Counted from the first letter of the stretch, positions 32,747 through 43,559 are shown. The stretch is 64,000 nt of DNA from Pseudomonas brassicacearum (GCF_003732265.1 NZ_MOBK01000002.1:372001-436000); one strand, 5' to 3'. Notes: generated by a model not told the origin, from the letters alone. Made by a program: numbers and translations.

Positions 32747-33727
32747 TCAGCCGCGCTCGGACGGTACCGACGATAACTCGAATGGACTGCTGCTACGCCG
32801 CTGGTTGCGATCTTCCCGCGGCGTGGCACCAAAGAAGTTGCGGTAGGCGCTGGAGAAATGCGGCCCCGAGGAGAAGCCACAGGACAGGCCGATCTGGATG
32901 ATCGACTTGCTGGTTTGCATCAACATCTGCCGGGCCTTGTTCAGGCGCAGTTCCAGGTAGTACTGGCTCGGCACACGGTTGAGGTACTGCTTGAAGATCC
33001 GCTCCAACTGTCGTCGGGACACGCACACGTGCTGGGCGATTTCGTCGGTGGTCAGCGGCTCTTCGATGTTGGCTTCCATCAGCAACACCGCTTGGGTGAG
33101 CTTCGGATGGCTGGAGCCGAGGCGGTTTTGCAGCGGGATACGTTGGCGCTCCCCGCCTTCGCGGATGCGCTCGACCACCAGTTCTTCGGACACTGCACCA
33201 GCGAGTTCGGCGCCGTGATCACGGGCCAGCACCGCCAACAACAGATCGAGTACCGACAGGCCGCCGCACGCGGTCAGTCGATCGCGATCCCAATCGAACA
33301 GGTGGCTGGTGGCGATGACTTTAGGGAAACGCTCGGTGAAATCGTCCTGCCAGCGCCAATGCACAGCAGCGCGATAGCCATCAAGCAAACCCAACTGCGC
33401 CAGCGGGTACACACCCGCCGACAAACCACCAATCACGCAACCAGACCGCACCAGTTGTTTCAACGCACTGCTGAGCGCCGGCGCAAGCGTGGTCGGCGGC
33501 TCATCGGAGAGCAGAAACAGCTTCTGGAAATTTTCGAGCTTGCCGGCCCACGGCTCACCCGGCAATTGCCAGGCGCCTTCGGTCGGCGGTTCGGCCTGCA
33601 AAAAAGACAGTTCGTAAACCACGTCCGGGTGCACACGCTGGGCAACACGCAAGGCCTCCTCAGCCAGCGCAAGCGTCAGTGCTTTAGTGCTGGGCCAAAT
33701 CAGGAAACCAATTCGATGGGCAGTCAT
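32747..33727 (-). CDS. argR: Arginine-responsive transcriptional regulator ArgR (AraC/GlxA type)
   Basis: Controls arginine catabolism (aru), uptake (aot) and biosynthesis in Pseudomonas; unrelated to E. coli ArgR. 326 aa: a DJ-1/PfpI-like amidotransferase-fold sensor at about 1-200 (GFLIWPSTKALTLALAEEALRVAQRV, GGLSAGVYPLAQLGLLDG, ATSHLFDWDRDRLTACGGLSVLDLLLAVL) and a C-terminal AraC double HTH (LTTDEIAQHVCVSRRQLERIFKQYL; SIIQIGLSCGFSSGPHFSSAYRNFFGATPRE). The ATG start MTAHRIGF is preferred over an upstream TTG. It follows aotP by 113 bases with a 10-bp inverted repeat between, and its stop is one base from that of the convergent LRR gene. Confidence 0.95.
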   Translation of the reverse strand: MTAHRIGFLIWPSTKALTLALAEEALRVAQRVHPDVVYELSFLQAEPPTEGAWQLPGEPWAGKLENFQKLFLLSDEPPTTLAPALSSALKQLVRSGCVIGGLSAGVYPLAQLGLLDGYRAAVHWRWQDDFTERFPKVIATSHLFDWDRDRLTACGGLSVLDLLLAVLARDHGAELAGAVSEELVVERIREGGERQRIPLQNRLGSSHPKLTQAVLLMEANIEEPLTTDEIAQHVCVSRRQLERIFKQYLNRVPSQYYLELRLNKARQMLMQTSKSIIQIGLSCGFSSGPHFSSAYRNFFGATPREDRNQRRSSSPFELSSVPSERG

Positions 33728-33776
33728 GGCGGGCAATCCGAAACGAGAACAGTGTTAGAAGCCGAAAGCGGCTGCA

Positions 33777-33825
33777 ACCAAATTAGACCATCTGGCGCGC
33801 GGTGCGCAGCATGACCTAATTTGGT
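33777..33825 (-). promoter_or_regulatory. 10-bp inverted repeat between aotP and argR
   Basis: ACCAAATTAG (33777-33786) and CTAATTTGGT (33816-33825) form a perfect inverted repeat around a 29-base GC-rich loop. It has no T-run, so it is not a classic terminator; RNA processing, attenuation or a regulator site are possible. Confidence 0.5.
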
Positions 33826-33840
33826 GCGTAACGGGAGCGA

Positions 33841-34605
33841 TTACTTCAGGCTGCCCGAGAGGAATTGTTGCAGACGCTCGGACTGGGGATTGACCAGTAC
33901 CTCACGCGGGTTGCCACTTTCTTCAACGACACCTTTGTGCAGGAACACCAACTGGTTCGACACTTCACGGGCAAAGCCCATTTCGTGCGTGACCACCACC
34001 ATGGTCCGGCCTTCCTGGGCCAGGGCCTGCATGACTTTCAGCACGTCACCGACCAGTTCCGGGTCGAGTGCCGAGGTCGGTTCGTCGAACAGCATCACCT
34101 CAGGCTCCATCGCCAGCGCACGGGCAATCGCCACACGCTGTTGTTCGCCGCCGGACATGTGGCCCGGGTAAGCGTCCTTGCGATGACCGACGCCGACCTT
34201 GTTCAGGTAGTGCTCGGCCTTTTCGCGGGCTTCGGCCTTGGACATGCCCAGCACGTGAACCGGCGCTTCCATGATGTTTTCCAGCGCGGTCATGTGCGAC
34301 CACAGGTTGAAATGCTGGAACACCATCGACAGGCGCGAACGCATGCGTTGCAGCTGCTTCGGGTCGGCCGCCTTCAGCGCGCCGTCCTTGTTGGCCACCA
34401 GTTTCAGCTCTTCGTTGTTGAGCAGAATCTTGCCAGCGTGCGGCTGCTCCAGCAGGTTGATGCAGCGCAGGAAGGTACTTTTGCCGGAGCCACTGGAGCC
34501 GATGATGCTGATCACATCGCCAGCCGCCGCTTTCAGGGACACGCCCTTGAGCACTTCGTGACTGCCATAGCGTTTATGCAGGTCTTGGACTTCAAGTTTG
34601 TACAT
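33841..34605 (-). CDS. aotP: Arginine/ornithine ABC transporter ATP-binding protein AotP
   Basis: Energises arginine and ornithine import with AotQ, AotM and AotJ. 254 aa, HisP-like: Walker [11 protein letters not shown]-loop VFQHFNLW, signature [15 protein letters not shown], Walker [14 protein letters not shown]-loop and switch [13 protein letters not shown]. The ATG at 34605 ([14 protein letters not shown]) is the family start; an upstream in-frame start adds five residues. Last transporter gene before argR in the aot operon. Confidence 0.95.
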   Translation of the reverse strand: MYKLEVQDLHKRYGSHEVLKGVSLKAAAGDVISIIGSSGSGKSTFLRCINLLEQPHAGKILLNNEELKLVANKDGALKAADPKQLQRMRSRLSMVFQHFNLWSHMTALENIMEAPVHVLGMSKAEAREKAEHYLNKVGVGHRKDAYPGHMSGGEQQRVAIARALAMEPEVMLFDEPTSALDPELVGDVLKVMQALAQEGRTMVVVTHEMGFAREVSNQLVFLHKGVVEESGNPREVLVNPQSERLQQFLSGSLK

Positions 34606-34632
34606 GCGGTCGGTTCTCACAAAAACAGTCAG

Positions 34633-35745
34633 TCAGTCGTTGAGCAAGCGCCCGTGACGCAGCGCTTCGCGCCCCGCCACCTTGGCCAGCCAGAAACCGG
34701 GTTGGGCATAACGCAGCCGTTCAATGGCAAACAGCACCCCGGACGTACCAGCACACACCGTGCTGACCCGATCCGACAACGGATCGATCACTTCAAAAAT
34801 CTCGTCACCGGCTTCGATCCACTCACCGGGTTTACGCAGGAAACTCACCACACCGGGGTGCGGTGCAAACAGCAATTCAGTGCCTTCGAACGGCAGGCCT
34901 TCGCACGCTTCTTGAGCAGGTTTCGGCCATTCGCCGCTGATCAGGCCTTGCCCGGCGAGGAACGCCAGAATGCCTTCGGCGTGCGCCACGGACTCGAGAC
35001 GACCGGTATCCGCCTGACCACCCAATTCAATGGTAGTCGCCAGGCACGCCAACGGAATCTGTGCATCCGGGAACAGACGCGACAGTCTCAACCACGGCAG
35101 CGAGCAGGCCTCGTCGAAGGAGCTGCCGCCGGAATCTTCCGCCAGCAGACCGACCCGCACATTCAGGTGCGCGGCCAACGAACGCCACTGCGGCCAGTGT
35201 TGCGGCAAGGCGTACATGTGCAGCGCCGCTTCGGCGTCGCAGTGCAAGTCCAGCACCACGTCAGCGGTGCAGGCGTGGCTGAGCAAGACGCGCTGCATGC
35301 CTTGCAACTGGCTCGCAGCCGGCGGCAATGCAGCAAGCGCATCGCTCATGGCCTGGCGGATCATCTGAATATTGGCGTGCGGATCATCACCGAGGCGCCC
35401 TGCCAGCTCGGCGGCAACCGGCGCGCTCAGCTCGACGAAATCACGGTTGAAATTTTTGCCGCTGCCCGCCTCGAAACGCCCCTGATGATTACCTTGCAAC
35501 AGTTGACCGAGGCCCAGTGGGTTGGCCACTGGCACCAATTCGATCACACCGTTGAGCAAGCCTTGGGCTTCGAGCTCGGCCAGGCGCTTTTTCAGCTCCC
35601 AGGCCGTGCGCATCCCCGGCAGTTCGTCGGCGTGCAGGCTGGCCTGGATGTAGGCCTTGCGCTCGCCATGCCCAAAGCGGAACACCGAAATCTGGCGTTC
35701 GCTGCCCAAGTGGCTCCACGGCAATACGTGATCGATGCGTTCCAT
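34633..35745 (-). CDS. aotO: AotO, succinylglutamate desuccinylase/aspartoacylase family protein
   Basis: A 370-residue M14-like zinc hydrolase encoded inside the arginine uptake operon; not required for transport in P. aeruginosa as far as I recall, and its substrate is unknown. Metal-site elements: QASLHADELPGMRTAWEL, KNFNRDF, VVLDLHCDAEAALHMY; the C-terminal ~90 residues form a biotinyl/lipoyl-like beta barrel (FAPHPGVVSFLRKPGEWIEAGDEIFEVIDPLSDR). It starts one base before the stop of aotM and so is tightly coupled to it. Confidence 0.88.
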   Translation of the reverse strand: MERIDHVLPWSHLGSERQISVFRFGHGERKAYIQASLHADELPGMRTAWELKKRLAELEAQGLLNGVIELVPVANPLGLGQLLQGNHQGRFEAGSGKNFNRDFVELSAPVAAELAGRLGDDPHANIQMIRQAMSDALAALPPAASQLQGMQRVLLSHACTADVVLDLHCDAEAALHMYALPQHWPQWRSLAAHLNVRVGLLAEDSGGSSFDEACSLPWLRLSRLFPDAQIPLACLATTIELGGQADTGRLESVAHAEGILAFLAGQGLISGEWPKPAQEACEGLPFEGTELLFAPHPGVVSFLRKPGEWIEAGDEIFEVIDPLSDRVSTVCAGTSGVLFAIERLRYAQPGFWLAKVAGREALRHGRLLND

Positions 35746-35746
35746 A

Positions 35747-36445
35747 TCAGTGCTTCCGCGGGGCCAGGTAGCCCAGCCAGCGGCGCTCGGCCAGTTTGAA
35801 CAGCTTCACCAGGATGAAGGTCAGGCACAGGTAGAACACGCCGGCGGTGATGTAGGCTTCGAACGGCAGGTAGAACTGGGCGTTGACCGTGCGCGCGGCA
35901 CCGGTGATGTCGATCAGGGTCACGATGGACGCCAGACTGGTGGTCTGCAGCATCATGATCACTTCGTTGCTGTACTGCGGCAGCGCCCGGCGCAGGGCCG
36001 ATGGCAACAGGATGCGCTTGTACATCTTGTAGCGCGACATGCCCATTGCCTTGGCGGCTTCGATCTCGCCGTTCGGCGTGGCTCGCAGGCTGCCGGCGAT
36101 GATTTCAGCGGTGTAGGCGCTGGTGTTGATGGCGAAGGCCAGGCACGCACAGAACGTTGCGCTGGACAGCCACGGCCACAGGAAGCTTTCACGCACCGCT
36201 TCGAATTGCGCCAACCCGTAGTAGATCAAGAACAGCTGCACCAGCATCGGCGTGCCGCGAATCACGTAGGTGTAGAGCCACGCGCTCATGTTGACGGCGG
36301 TGTTCTTCGAGACGCGCATCAAGCCCAGCGGCAAGGCGCACAACAGGCCGAAAAACAGCGACAGCGCGAGCAATTTGAGGGTAGTCACCAAGCCGCCGAG
36401 GTACAGCGGCAAGGCCTCCCAAATGACGTTGTAGTCGAAGATCAT
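35747..36445 (-). CDS. aotM: Arginine/ornithine ABC transporter permease AotM
   Basis: Inner-membrane permease of the HisM/ArtM class, 232 aa, five or six helices. The EAA loop is YTAEIIAGSLRATPNGEIEAAKAMGMSRYKMYKRILLPSALRRALPQYSNEVIMMLQTTSL. It forms a heterodimer with AotQ, whose stop codon overlaps this start by 4 bases. Confidence 0.94.
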   Translation of the reverse strand: MIFDYNVIWEALPLYLGGLVTTLKLLALSLFFGLLCALPLGLMRVSKNTAVNMSAWLYTYVIRGTPMLVQLFLIYYGLAQFEAVRESFLWPWLSSATFCACLAFAINTSAYTAEIIAGSLRATPNGEIEAAKAMGMSRYKMYKRILLPSALRRALPQYSNEVIMMLQTTSLASIVTLIDITGAARTVNAQFYLPFEAYITAGVFYLCLTFILVKLFKLAERRWLGYLAPRKH

Positions 36446-37131
36446 AGATCAGCCGCCCTTACGCCTACCGAGTAGCGCTTCTCAAGGTGACGCAATGCCA
36501 GCAACGAGACACTGGTGATCACCAGGTACATCGCCGCCACTGCGAGGAAGAAGGTGAAAGGCTCGCGGGTGGCGTCTGCCGCCTGCTTGGCCTTGAACAT
36601 CATGTCTTGCAGACCCACCACCGAAATCAGCGCGGTAGCCTTGGTCAAGACCAGCCAGTTGTTGGTGAAACCCGGAATCGCCAGGCGAATCATCTGCGGC
36701 ACCAATACCCGGAAAAACACCTGAAAACTGCTCATACCGTACGCCATGCCGGCTTCTGCCTGCCCCTTCGGGATCGCCATGAAGGCGCCGCGGAAGGTTT
36801 CCGACAGGTACGCACCGAAGATGAAACCGAGGGTGCCGATACCGGCGGCCAACGGGTTCAGGTCGATGTAGTCGTTAAAGCCCAGCAGCGGTGCGACACG
36901 GTTGAGCAGGTCCTGGCCGCCGTAGAAAATCAGCAGGATCAGCACCAGATCGGGAATACCGCGGATCACCGTGGAATACAGATCGCCCAGCCAAGCCAGC
37001 CAGCGAATCGGCGACAGACGCAGCGCAACGCCGATCAGCCCCAGAACGATGGCCAGGACCATGGACGACAAGGCGAGCTGAAGCGTCAGCCATGCGCCAT
37101 CGAGGATGACAGCCCCGTAGCCTTTCAACAT
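36442..37131 (-). CDS. aotQ: Arginine/ornithine ABC transporter permease AotQ
   Basis: Inner-membrane permease of the HisQ/ArtQ class, 229 aa. The EAA loop is YLSETFRGAFMAIPKGQAEAGMAYGMSSFQVFFRVLVPQMIRLAIPGFTNNWLVLTKATAL. It lies 91 bases after aotJ; in that gap a hairpin may lower downstream transporter expression relative to the binding protein (inference from the usual stoichiometry). Confidence 0.94.
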   Translation of the reverse strand: MLKGYGAVILDGAWLTLQLALSSMVLAIVLGLIGVALRLSPIRWLAWLGDLYSTVIRGIPDLVLILLIFYGGQDLLNRVAPLLGFNDYIDLNPLAAGIGTLGFIFGAYLSETFRGAFMAIPKGQAEAGMAYGMSSFQVFFRVLVPQMIRLAIPGFTNNWLVLTKATALISVVGLQDMMFKAKQAADATREPFTFFLAVAAMYLVITSVSLLALRHLEKRYSVGVRAADL

Positions 37132-37222
37132 GATTCAGGTCCTCGAAAGTTGGGATGAAAAAATGGCGCAAACCTCAGAGATCCTGTTGCTTGCGCCATT
37201 TCGGACTTGTCGCCGTAGCGTA

Positions 37223-37999
37223 TTACTTGCCGTAGATATCGAAGGCGAAGTACTTGTCCTGGATTTGCTTGTACTTGCCGTTCTCACGAATGGCAGCGAT
37301 GGCGGCGTTGAGCTTCTCCAGATCAGCCGTGTCACCTTTGCGAACAGCGATACCCACGCCGTCGCCGAAGTATTTGACGTCGGTGAATGCCGGGCCAACG
37401 AAGGCAAAGCCTTTGCCAGCGTCGGTTTTCAGGAAACCGTCATCCAGCAGCGTAGCGTCTGCCACGGTGCCGTCGAGGCGGCCGGCGGCCACGTCGAGGT
37501 AAATTTCGTTCTGCGAACCGTAAGGCTTGATCTCGGCGCCCAGTGGGGCCAGGACTTCGCGGGCGAAACGCTCGTGGATCGAACCACGTTGCACACCGAT
37601 GTTCTTGCCCTTGAGCTCAGTCAGGCCTTCGCTGACTTGAGTGCCAGCCTTCATGACCAGGCGAGCCGGGGTGTTGTAGTACTTGTTGGTGAAGTCCACG
37701 GACTTCTTGCGGTCTTCCGTGATCGACATGGACGACAGGATCGCGTCGATCTTGCGCACTTTCAGTGCCGGGATCAGACCGTCGAACTCTTGCTCGACCC
37801 ACACGCACTTGACCTTCATTTCTTCGCACAGGGCGTTGCCGATGTCGTAGTCGAAACCAACGATGCTGCCGTCCGGCGCTTTGGAAGCGAACGGAGGGTA
37901 AGCCGCTTCGATGCCGATTTTCAGAGGCTTTTCATCGGCGAAGGTTGGCAGCGACAGCACGGACAGTGCCAGGGCGCCAAGCAGCACGAGTTTCTTCAT
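37223..37999 (-). CDS. aotJ: Arginine/ornithine ABC transporter substrate-binding protein AotJ
   Basis: Periplasmic receptor for arginine and ornithine, 258 aa, SBP family 3. Signal peptide [23 protein letters not shown], cleaved after about residue 20. Binding-lobe motifs: [86 protein letters not shown] at 37999 has GGAG upstream. First gene of aotJQMOP-argR; a candidate ArgR half-site lies about 170 bases upstream. Confidence 0.95.
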   Translation of the reverse strand: MKKLVLLGALALSVLSLPTFADEKPLKIGIEAAYPPFASKAPDGSIVGFDYDIGNALCEEMKVKCVWVEQEFDGLIPALKVRKIDAILSSMSITEDRKKSVDFTNKYYNTPARLVMKAGTQVSEGLTELKGKNIGVQRGSIHERFAREVLAPLGAEIKPYGSQNEIYLDVAAGRLDGTVADATLLDDGFLKTDAGKGFAFVGPAFTDVKYFGDGVGIAVRKGDTADLEKLNAAIAAIRENGKYKQIQDKYFAFDIYGK

Positions 38000-38164
38000 C
38001 TTGGGACTCCATCGGTAAAGGGCAAAAACGGCAGAGTGAGCGACAGCCCAATATGCGAGTGAGTAGATCCACAAAAGCGATTGCTGCGTCCTGGGAATCG
38101 CGTGTTGTTTTCAACACGGCCACCGACGAGCGAGTGATCGGCATTCTAACGACAGGCCCGAAGC

Positions 38165-38185
38165 CGATATTTCTTCAATGCGACA
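38165..38185 (-). promoter_or_regulatory. Candidate ArgR half-site upstream of aotJ
   Basis: Minus-strand TGTCGC-N8-AA-N5 with G at spacer position 7, the same pattern as the two sites before aruC. A weaker TGTCGT lies 31 bases downstream. Position is consistent with ArgR/arginine induction of aotJQMOP-argR. Confidence 0.55.
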
Positions 38186-38514
38186 ACTAATTACAGATGC
38201 ACCGAGAAAGCCGCTTGAGCGCGTTGACAGCCCTGCAAAATCATGCAGGAGCAAAAGACAGTGAACCGATCTACATTGCAAATTGCGGGCCTATTATTGG
38301 CAAACCCTTCTAATCCGGCAAGCTTGGCGTTATGTCTTATTTTTCTGGGGGAATTAGAAGGCGTGGGAATGGGGTTTTGCGTTTCCCAATGCCCCGGATG
38401 GGCGCGGGCGGTTACACATTCAGTTACTTGAAGGGGGATGGGTAACAGTGGGAAAGGGCCTACAACTGAAGCCGATAATTATTGGCTGTTGTTTATGGGG
38501 TGTCTGACAGGCCG

Positions 38515-38611
38515 CCTTCGCGAGCAGGCCCGCTCCCACATTTGATTGGGTTACCACGCAGATCCTGCACGCACCGCAAATCCCCTGTGGGAGCGGGCTT
38601 GCTCGCGAAGG
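38515..38611. repeat. REP doublet, class A
   Basis: 26-bp inverted repeat with one mismatch: arms 38515-38540 and 38586-38611, in the opposite arm order to the 19.6-kb element (cleft facing outward). Confidence 0.9.
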
Positions 38612-38642
38612 GGCCAGACCTGCCACCACAAAACCCCAGGCA

Positions 38643-38683
38643 ATAAAAAACCCCACCAGGCTCACCACCCGGCAGGGTTTCAG
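38643..38683 (-). terminator. Intrinsic terminator of acs
   Basis: On the minus strand AACCCTGCCGGGTGG-TGAG-CCTGGTGGGGTT followed by TTTTATTG, 18 bases past the acs stop. Confidence 0.75.
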
Positions 38684-38700
38684 GTCTCAAGACCCGCTAC

Positions 38701-40656
<1,956 letters not shown>

Positions 40657-41182
40657 CTTTCTTACCTCGGTGGAATAGTTGTTTTTGTATGGCCCCAGTT
40701 GTAGCCGGGCCGGGCCTATAGAACCATTCGACGATGGTAGTAACAAGCCCCTACAAAATGTCCTGAAAAGCCGCAACCCCAGCCACAATGCGGTCTGTAG
40801 CAGCTGGCGAAGCCTGCGTCCGGCTGCGCAGCAGTCGTAAATCCGGCTAAACGCGGTCTGCCTGATACACCGCAATTGCTGATTTTACGACTGCTGCGCA
40901 GCCGGACGCAGGCTTCGCCAGCTGCTACACGTCGTGCGTCGTCCTGGATAGACGAGGCTGTTTCCGTGGATTGTTACGGAATCTGTCAAAGGTGTTTATC
41001 AATTCCACGGCTATATGATTGAAAACCCCACGCCTAAAATCTGCCACGCCAACAAGGCAATCTGATTAACCGAGTTGCAGCCCCCACGAAGGCAGTTAAT
41101 CAAACACTCCGGTACCCAAGCTCCACACGCAACCCCACAAAGGTTGCGTGACCCCATTCGACCTCTAAAAGGTAAATCCGAA
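40657..41182. other. Intergenic region acs / DUF2790 gene
   Basis: 526 bases. Contains the class B 46-bp inverted repeat (40796-40929); about 250 bases on the plus-strand side carry the promoter region of the DUF2790 gene. No further gene is supportable. Confidence 0.6.
40796..40929. repeat. REP doublet, class B (GTAGCAGCTGGCGAAGCCTG type)
   Basis: Perfect 46-bp inverted repeat: arms 40796-40841 and 40884-40929, 42-base loop. A second, slightly diverged copy is at 63733-63865. Confidence 0.93.
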
Positions 41183-41446
41183 ATGAAAGCTTTATTAGTT
41201 CTGGCCCTCAGCAGCCTGTGCGCAACCGCCATGGCAGACGAGGTCCCGACTGATGTCGCACAGCAACAACCGGTAGTTGAGGAATACACTTACTCCACCC
41301 ACCTGGACATCGCCAAAGTTGTTTCCATGAGCGAAGTACCGAATGTGTGTGAAGTTGTCCCGATGAAAATGGAATACGAAGACTCCAAGGGTCAACGGCA
41401 TATTCTGAGCTACACCATGATGGGCAACGGCTGCTCCAATGGCTGA
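41183..41446 (+). CDS. DUF2790 secreted protein
   Basis: An 87-residue Pseudomonas-specific periplasmic protein of unknown function. Signal peptide MKALLVLALSSLCATAMADE (cleavage about residue 18). The DUF2790 core follows: EEYTYSTHLDIAKVVSMSEVPNVCEVVPMKMEYEDSKGQRHILSYTMMGNGCSNG, with two conserved cysteines that could form a disulfide. AAAGG is 12 bases before the ATG. A hairpin terminator follows 50 bases after the stop. Some paralogues of the family respond to copper stress in P. aeruginosa, but no copper box was seen here. Confidence 0.85.
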   Translation: MKALLVLALSSLCATAMADEVPTDVAQQQPVVEEYTYSTHLDIAKVVSMSEVPNVCEVVPMKMEYEDSKGQRHILSYTMMGNGCSNG

Positions 41447-41498
41447 TCAAGACTGCACCGAATCGGGTCATTTCAGCTGATCGCTGAGGGTCGATTCC

Positions 41499-41520
41499 AG
41501 CCCGACTTCGGTCGGGCTCA
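41499..41520 (+). terminator. Hairpin terminator after the DUF2790 gene
   Basis: AGCCCGAC-TTCG-GTCGGGCT, an 8-bp stem with a stable UUCG tetraloop; the T-run after it is interrupted. Confidence 0.65.
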
Positions 41521-41553
41521 GTTGTGTTTGCAAGCGACGAAAACCGCTGAGAA

Positions 41554-41569
41554 ACACTAGATGTAGTGA
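41554..41569 (+). promoter_or_regulatory. NrdR box upstream of nrdB
   Basis: ACACTAGATGTAGTGA: palindromic CACTA-N4-TAGTG matches the NrdR consensus acaCwATATATwGtgt at both arms. NrdR is the ATP/dATP-sensing repressor of ribonucleotide reductase genes. It lies 411 bases before the nrdB ATG, within a long upstream region; only one clear box was found. Confidence 0.65.
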
Positions 41570-41980
41570 AAAAGCGGCTTTTTGGTTGTTTTTTGAGCGA
41601 AAACAAAACAGCGTCAAAATTAACTAAAAAAAATCTACACCGGCCAAAGCCCTGTATTACCTCGGTTTGCCCGAAAAACCATCCCTTCCGGCCGTTCCAT
41701 GAGCCGATTCGCCGCACCACGCCGGCAAAAATTTCCCTATAATGCCGCCTTAAACGGGTCTGCAATATTCCCTTACAGGGATGAAAAGCCAATCTGAAGC
41801 CCCGCACTCGCGTCTGACGCCGGTTGCGCCCATCAGTGGCTCTCGGAACCCCGTACAAAATTCTGTTTTATTGCCTGCCTTGGCTGCAAAAAACGATTCC
41901 TTAAGATCCAACGCGGTCAGACCGACCGTGTGAAAAACCATCACACGGGCATCTGGCCCTCACGCAGGAGACGACACGTC

Positions 41981-43231
41981 ATGCTGAGCTGGGACGAATT
42001 CGACAAAGAAGACAGCGGCGAAGCCGTGGTAAAGGGCGCTAACGCCGGCCACGCGACCGAAGCCAACATGGACCGACTCGACACCGCTGGTGGTGTCGCC
42101 GCTCAAGAAGCTCGCGCCGTTACCGCGAACGACTCTGCCGCAATCGCCCGTGCCAAAGCTGCCCTGGACACCCTCGACGTCGCCGAAGGCCTCGCCGAAC
42201 TCGAAGGCGCCTCCGCCCGCGTCGCTGTCGACGAAAAGCGCATGATCAACTGCCGCGCCGACCTCAACCAACTCGTACCGTTCAAGTACGACTGGGCCTG
42301 GCAGAAGTATCTGGACGGTTGCGCAAACCACTGGATGCCGCAAGAAGTCAACATGACCGCCGACATCGCCCTCTGGAAAGACCCGGAAGGCCTGACCGAC
42401 GACGAGCGCCGCATCGTCATGCGCAACCTCGGCTTCTTCTCCACCGCCGACTCCCTGGTTGCCAACAACCTGGTCCTGGCCGTGTACCGCCTGATCACCA
42501 ACCCGGAATGCCGCCAGTACATCCTGCGCCAGGCTTTCGAGGAAGCGATCCACACCCACGCCTACCAGTACTGCATCGAATCGTTGGCCATGGATGAAGG
42601 CGAGATCTTCAACATGTACCACGAGATCCCATCGGTCGCGAAAAAAGCCACCTGGGGCCTCAAATACACCCGTTCGATCTCCGATCCGAAGTTCGAAACC
42701 GGCACCGTCGAAACCGACAAAGAGCTGCTGCGCAACCTGATCGCCTACTACTGCGTTCTGGAAGGCATCTTCTTCTACTGCGGCTTCACCCAGATCCTCT
42801 CCATGGGCCGCCGCAACAAAATGACCGGCGTCGCCGAGCAGTTCCAGTACATCCTGCGCGACGAATCCATGCACCTGAACTTCGGCATCGACGTGATCAA
42901 CCAGATCAAAATCGAAAACCCGCACTTGTGGGATGCCGAGATGAAGGAAGAAGCTTCGCAGATGATTCTGCAGGGCACTCAGCTGGAGATCGAATACGCA
43001 CGTGACACCATGCCTCGCGGCGTGTTGGGCATGAACGCGGCGATGATGGAGGACTACCTGAAGTTCATCGCTAACCGTCGTCTGTCGCAGATTGGGTTGA
43101 AGGAAGAGTATCCAGGGACGACTAACCCGTTCCCTTGGATGAGCGAGATTATGGACTTGAAGAAAGAGAAGAATTTCTTTGAGACTCGGGTAATCGAATA
43201 CCAAACTGGTGGTGCGCTTAGCTGGGATTGA
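41981..43231 (+). CDS. nrdB: Ribonucleoside-diphosphate reductase class Ia, beta subunit NrdB
   Basis: Carries the di-iron/tyrosyl radical cofactor for NDP reduction with NrdA. 416 aa; metal ligands sit in [16 protein letters not shown] (EEAIH) and [11 protein letters not shown] (DESMH), plus the first Asp/Glu region [21 protein letters not shown]. The N-terminal ~70 residues ([27 protein letters not shown]...) are a low-complexity Ala/Asp-rich extension typical of Pseudomonas NrdB; the C-terminal tail binds NrdA. GCAGGAG precedes the ATG. nrdA is not adjacent: the upstream gene is the DUF2790 protein. Confidence 0.96.
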   Translation: MLSWDEFDKEDSGEAVVKGANAGHATEANMDRLDTAGGVAAQEARAVTANDSAAIARAKAALDTLDVAEGLAELEGASARVAVDEKRMINCRADLNQLVPFKYDWAWQKYLDGCANHWMPQEVNMTADIALWKDPEGLTDDERRIVMRNLGFFSTADSLVANNLVLAVYRLITNPECRQYILRQAFEEAIHTHAYQYCIESLAMDEGEIFNMYHEIPSVAKKATWGLKYTRSISDPKFETGTVETDKELLRNLIAYYCVLEGIFFYCGFTQILSMGRRNKMTGVAEQFQYILRDESMHLNFGIDVINQIKIENPHLWDAEMKEEASQMILQGTQLEIEYARDTMPRGVLGMNAAMMEDYLKFIANRRLSQIGLKEEYPGTTNPFPWMSEIMDLKKEKNFFETRVIEYQTGGALSWD

Positions 43232-43286
43232 TTTCCGAGTTCACCACGATTTGACGATTGCAGTCTGAATCGACAAATCGAAAAGC

Positions 43287-43316
43287 AAAAGCCCCGATCT
43301 GATCGGGGCTTTTTTA
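43287..43316 (+). terminator. Intrinsic terminator of nrdB
   Basis: AGCCCCGATC-TGATCGGGGCT hairpin followed by TTTTTAT, 58 bases after the nrdB stop. Confidence 0.88.
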
Positions 43317-43434
43317 TGGGCGATGGGTAGTCCTTTTACGCCCCTACGTCACAGCGCTAAATCTCCTACAGCACTTACAGCCGTATCCGCATTGATGCCC
43401 GCTCAAAGCACCTCTAAGCTCCATTGCAGGTGCC

Positions 43435-43559
43435 TAAGAAACGCCCAACGTAGAAAGCATTGCCAATCACACAGACGCGCAATCCACCTTTGGATGATGT
43501 GTTGCTCGAATGTGATGGCTTTGTTCGTTGGGGTTTCTTAAATCCACTCTACGTTGGGC
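43435..43559. repeat. Long imperfect palindrome upstream of the BRO gene
   Basis: TAAGAAAC/CCCAACG/AAAGC segments at 43435-43458 pair with 43519-43540 around a centre near 43488, where ATCCA-CCTT-TGGAT forms the tip. GCCCAACGTAGA (43443-43454) can alternatively pair with TCTACGTTGGGC (43548-43559). The nature is unknown: a structured RNA leader, a small mobile element remnant, or an integron attC-like site are options. Confidence 0.55.

Larger units (their letters stand above)
38000..38700. other. Intergenic region aotJ / acs
   Basis: 701 bases without a supportable gene. It holds the aot promoter region with an ArgR-type half-site (38165-38185), an AT-rich stretch at about 38260-38350, a class A REP doublet (38515-38611) and the acs terminator (38643-38683). 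Short open frames across the REP are repeat-derived and not genes. Confidence 0.6.
41447..41980. other. Long nrdB upstream region
   Basis: 534 bases without a gene: the terminator of the preceding gene, the NrdR box, an AT-rich stretch (41571-41636) suited to a promoter, and then a leader of up to ~300 bases before nrdB, in which no open frame is convincing. Confidence 0.6.

Noticed and set aside
38243..38690. Short open frames across the aotJ-acs gap
   Set aside because: They are mostly REP sequence and terminator, with no plausible ribosome binding site or protein pattern.
43323..43541. Small open frame between nrdB and the BRO gene
   Set aside because: Lies in the imperfect palindrome with no ribosome binding site.
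43443..43559. A definite integron attC site
   Set aside because: Only the outer R-type boxes fit; the pairing extends outside them, L boxes are unclear and no integrase is present, so it is kept only as one hypothesis.
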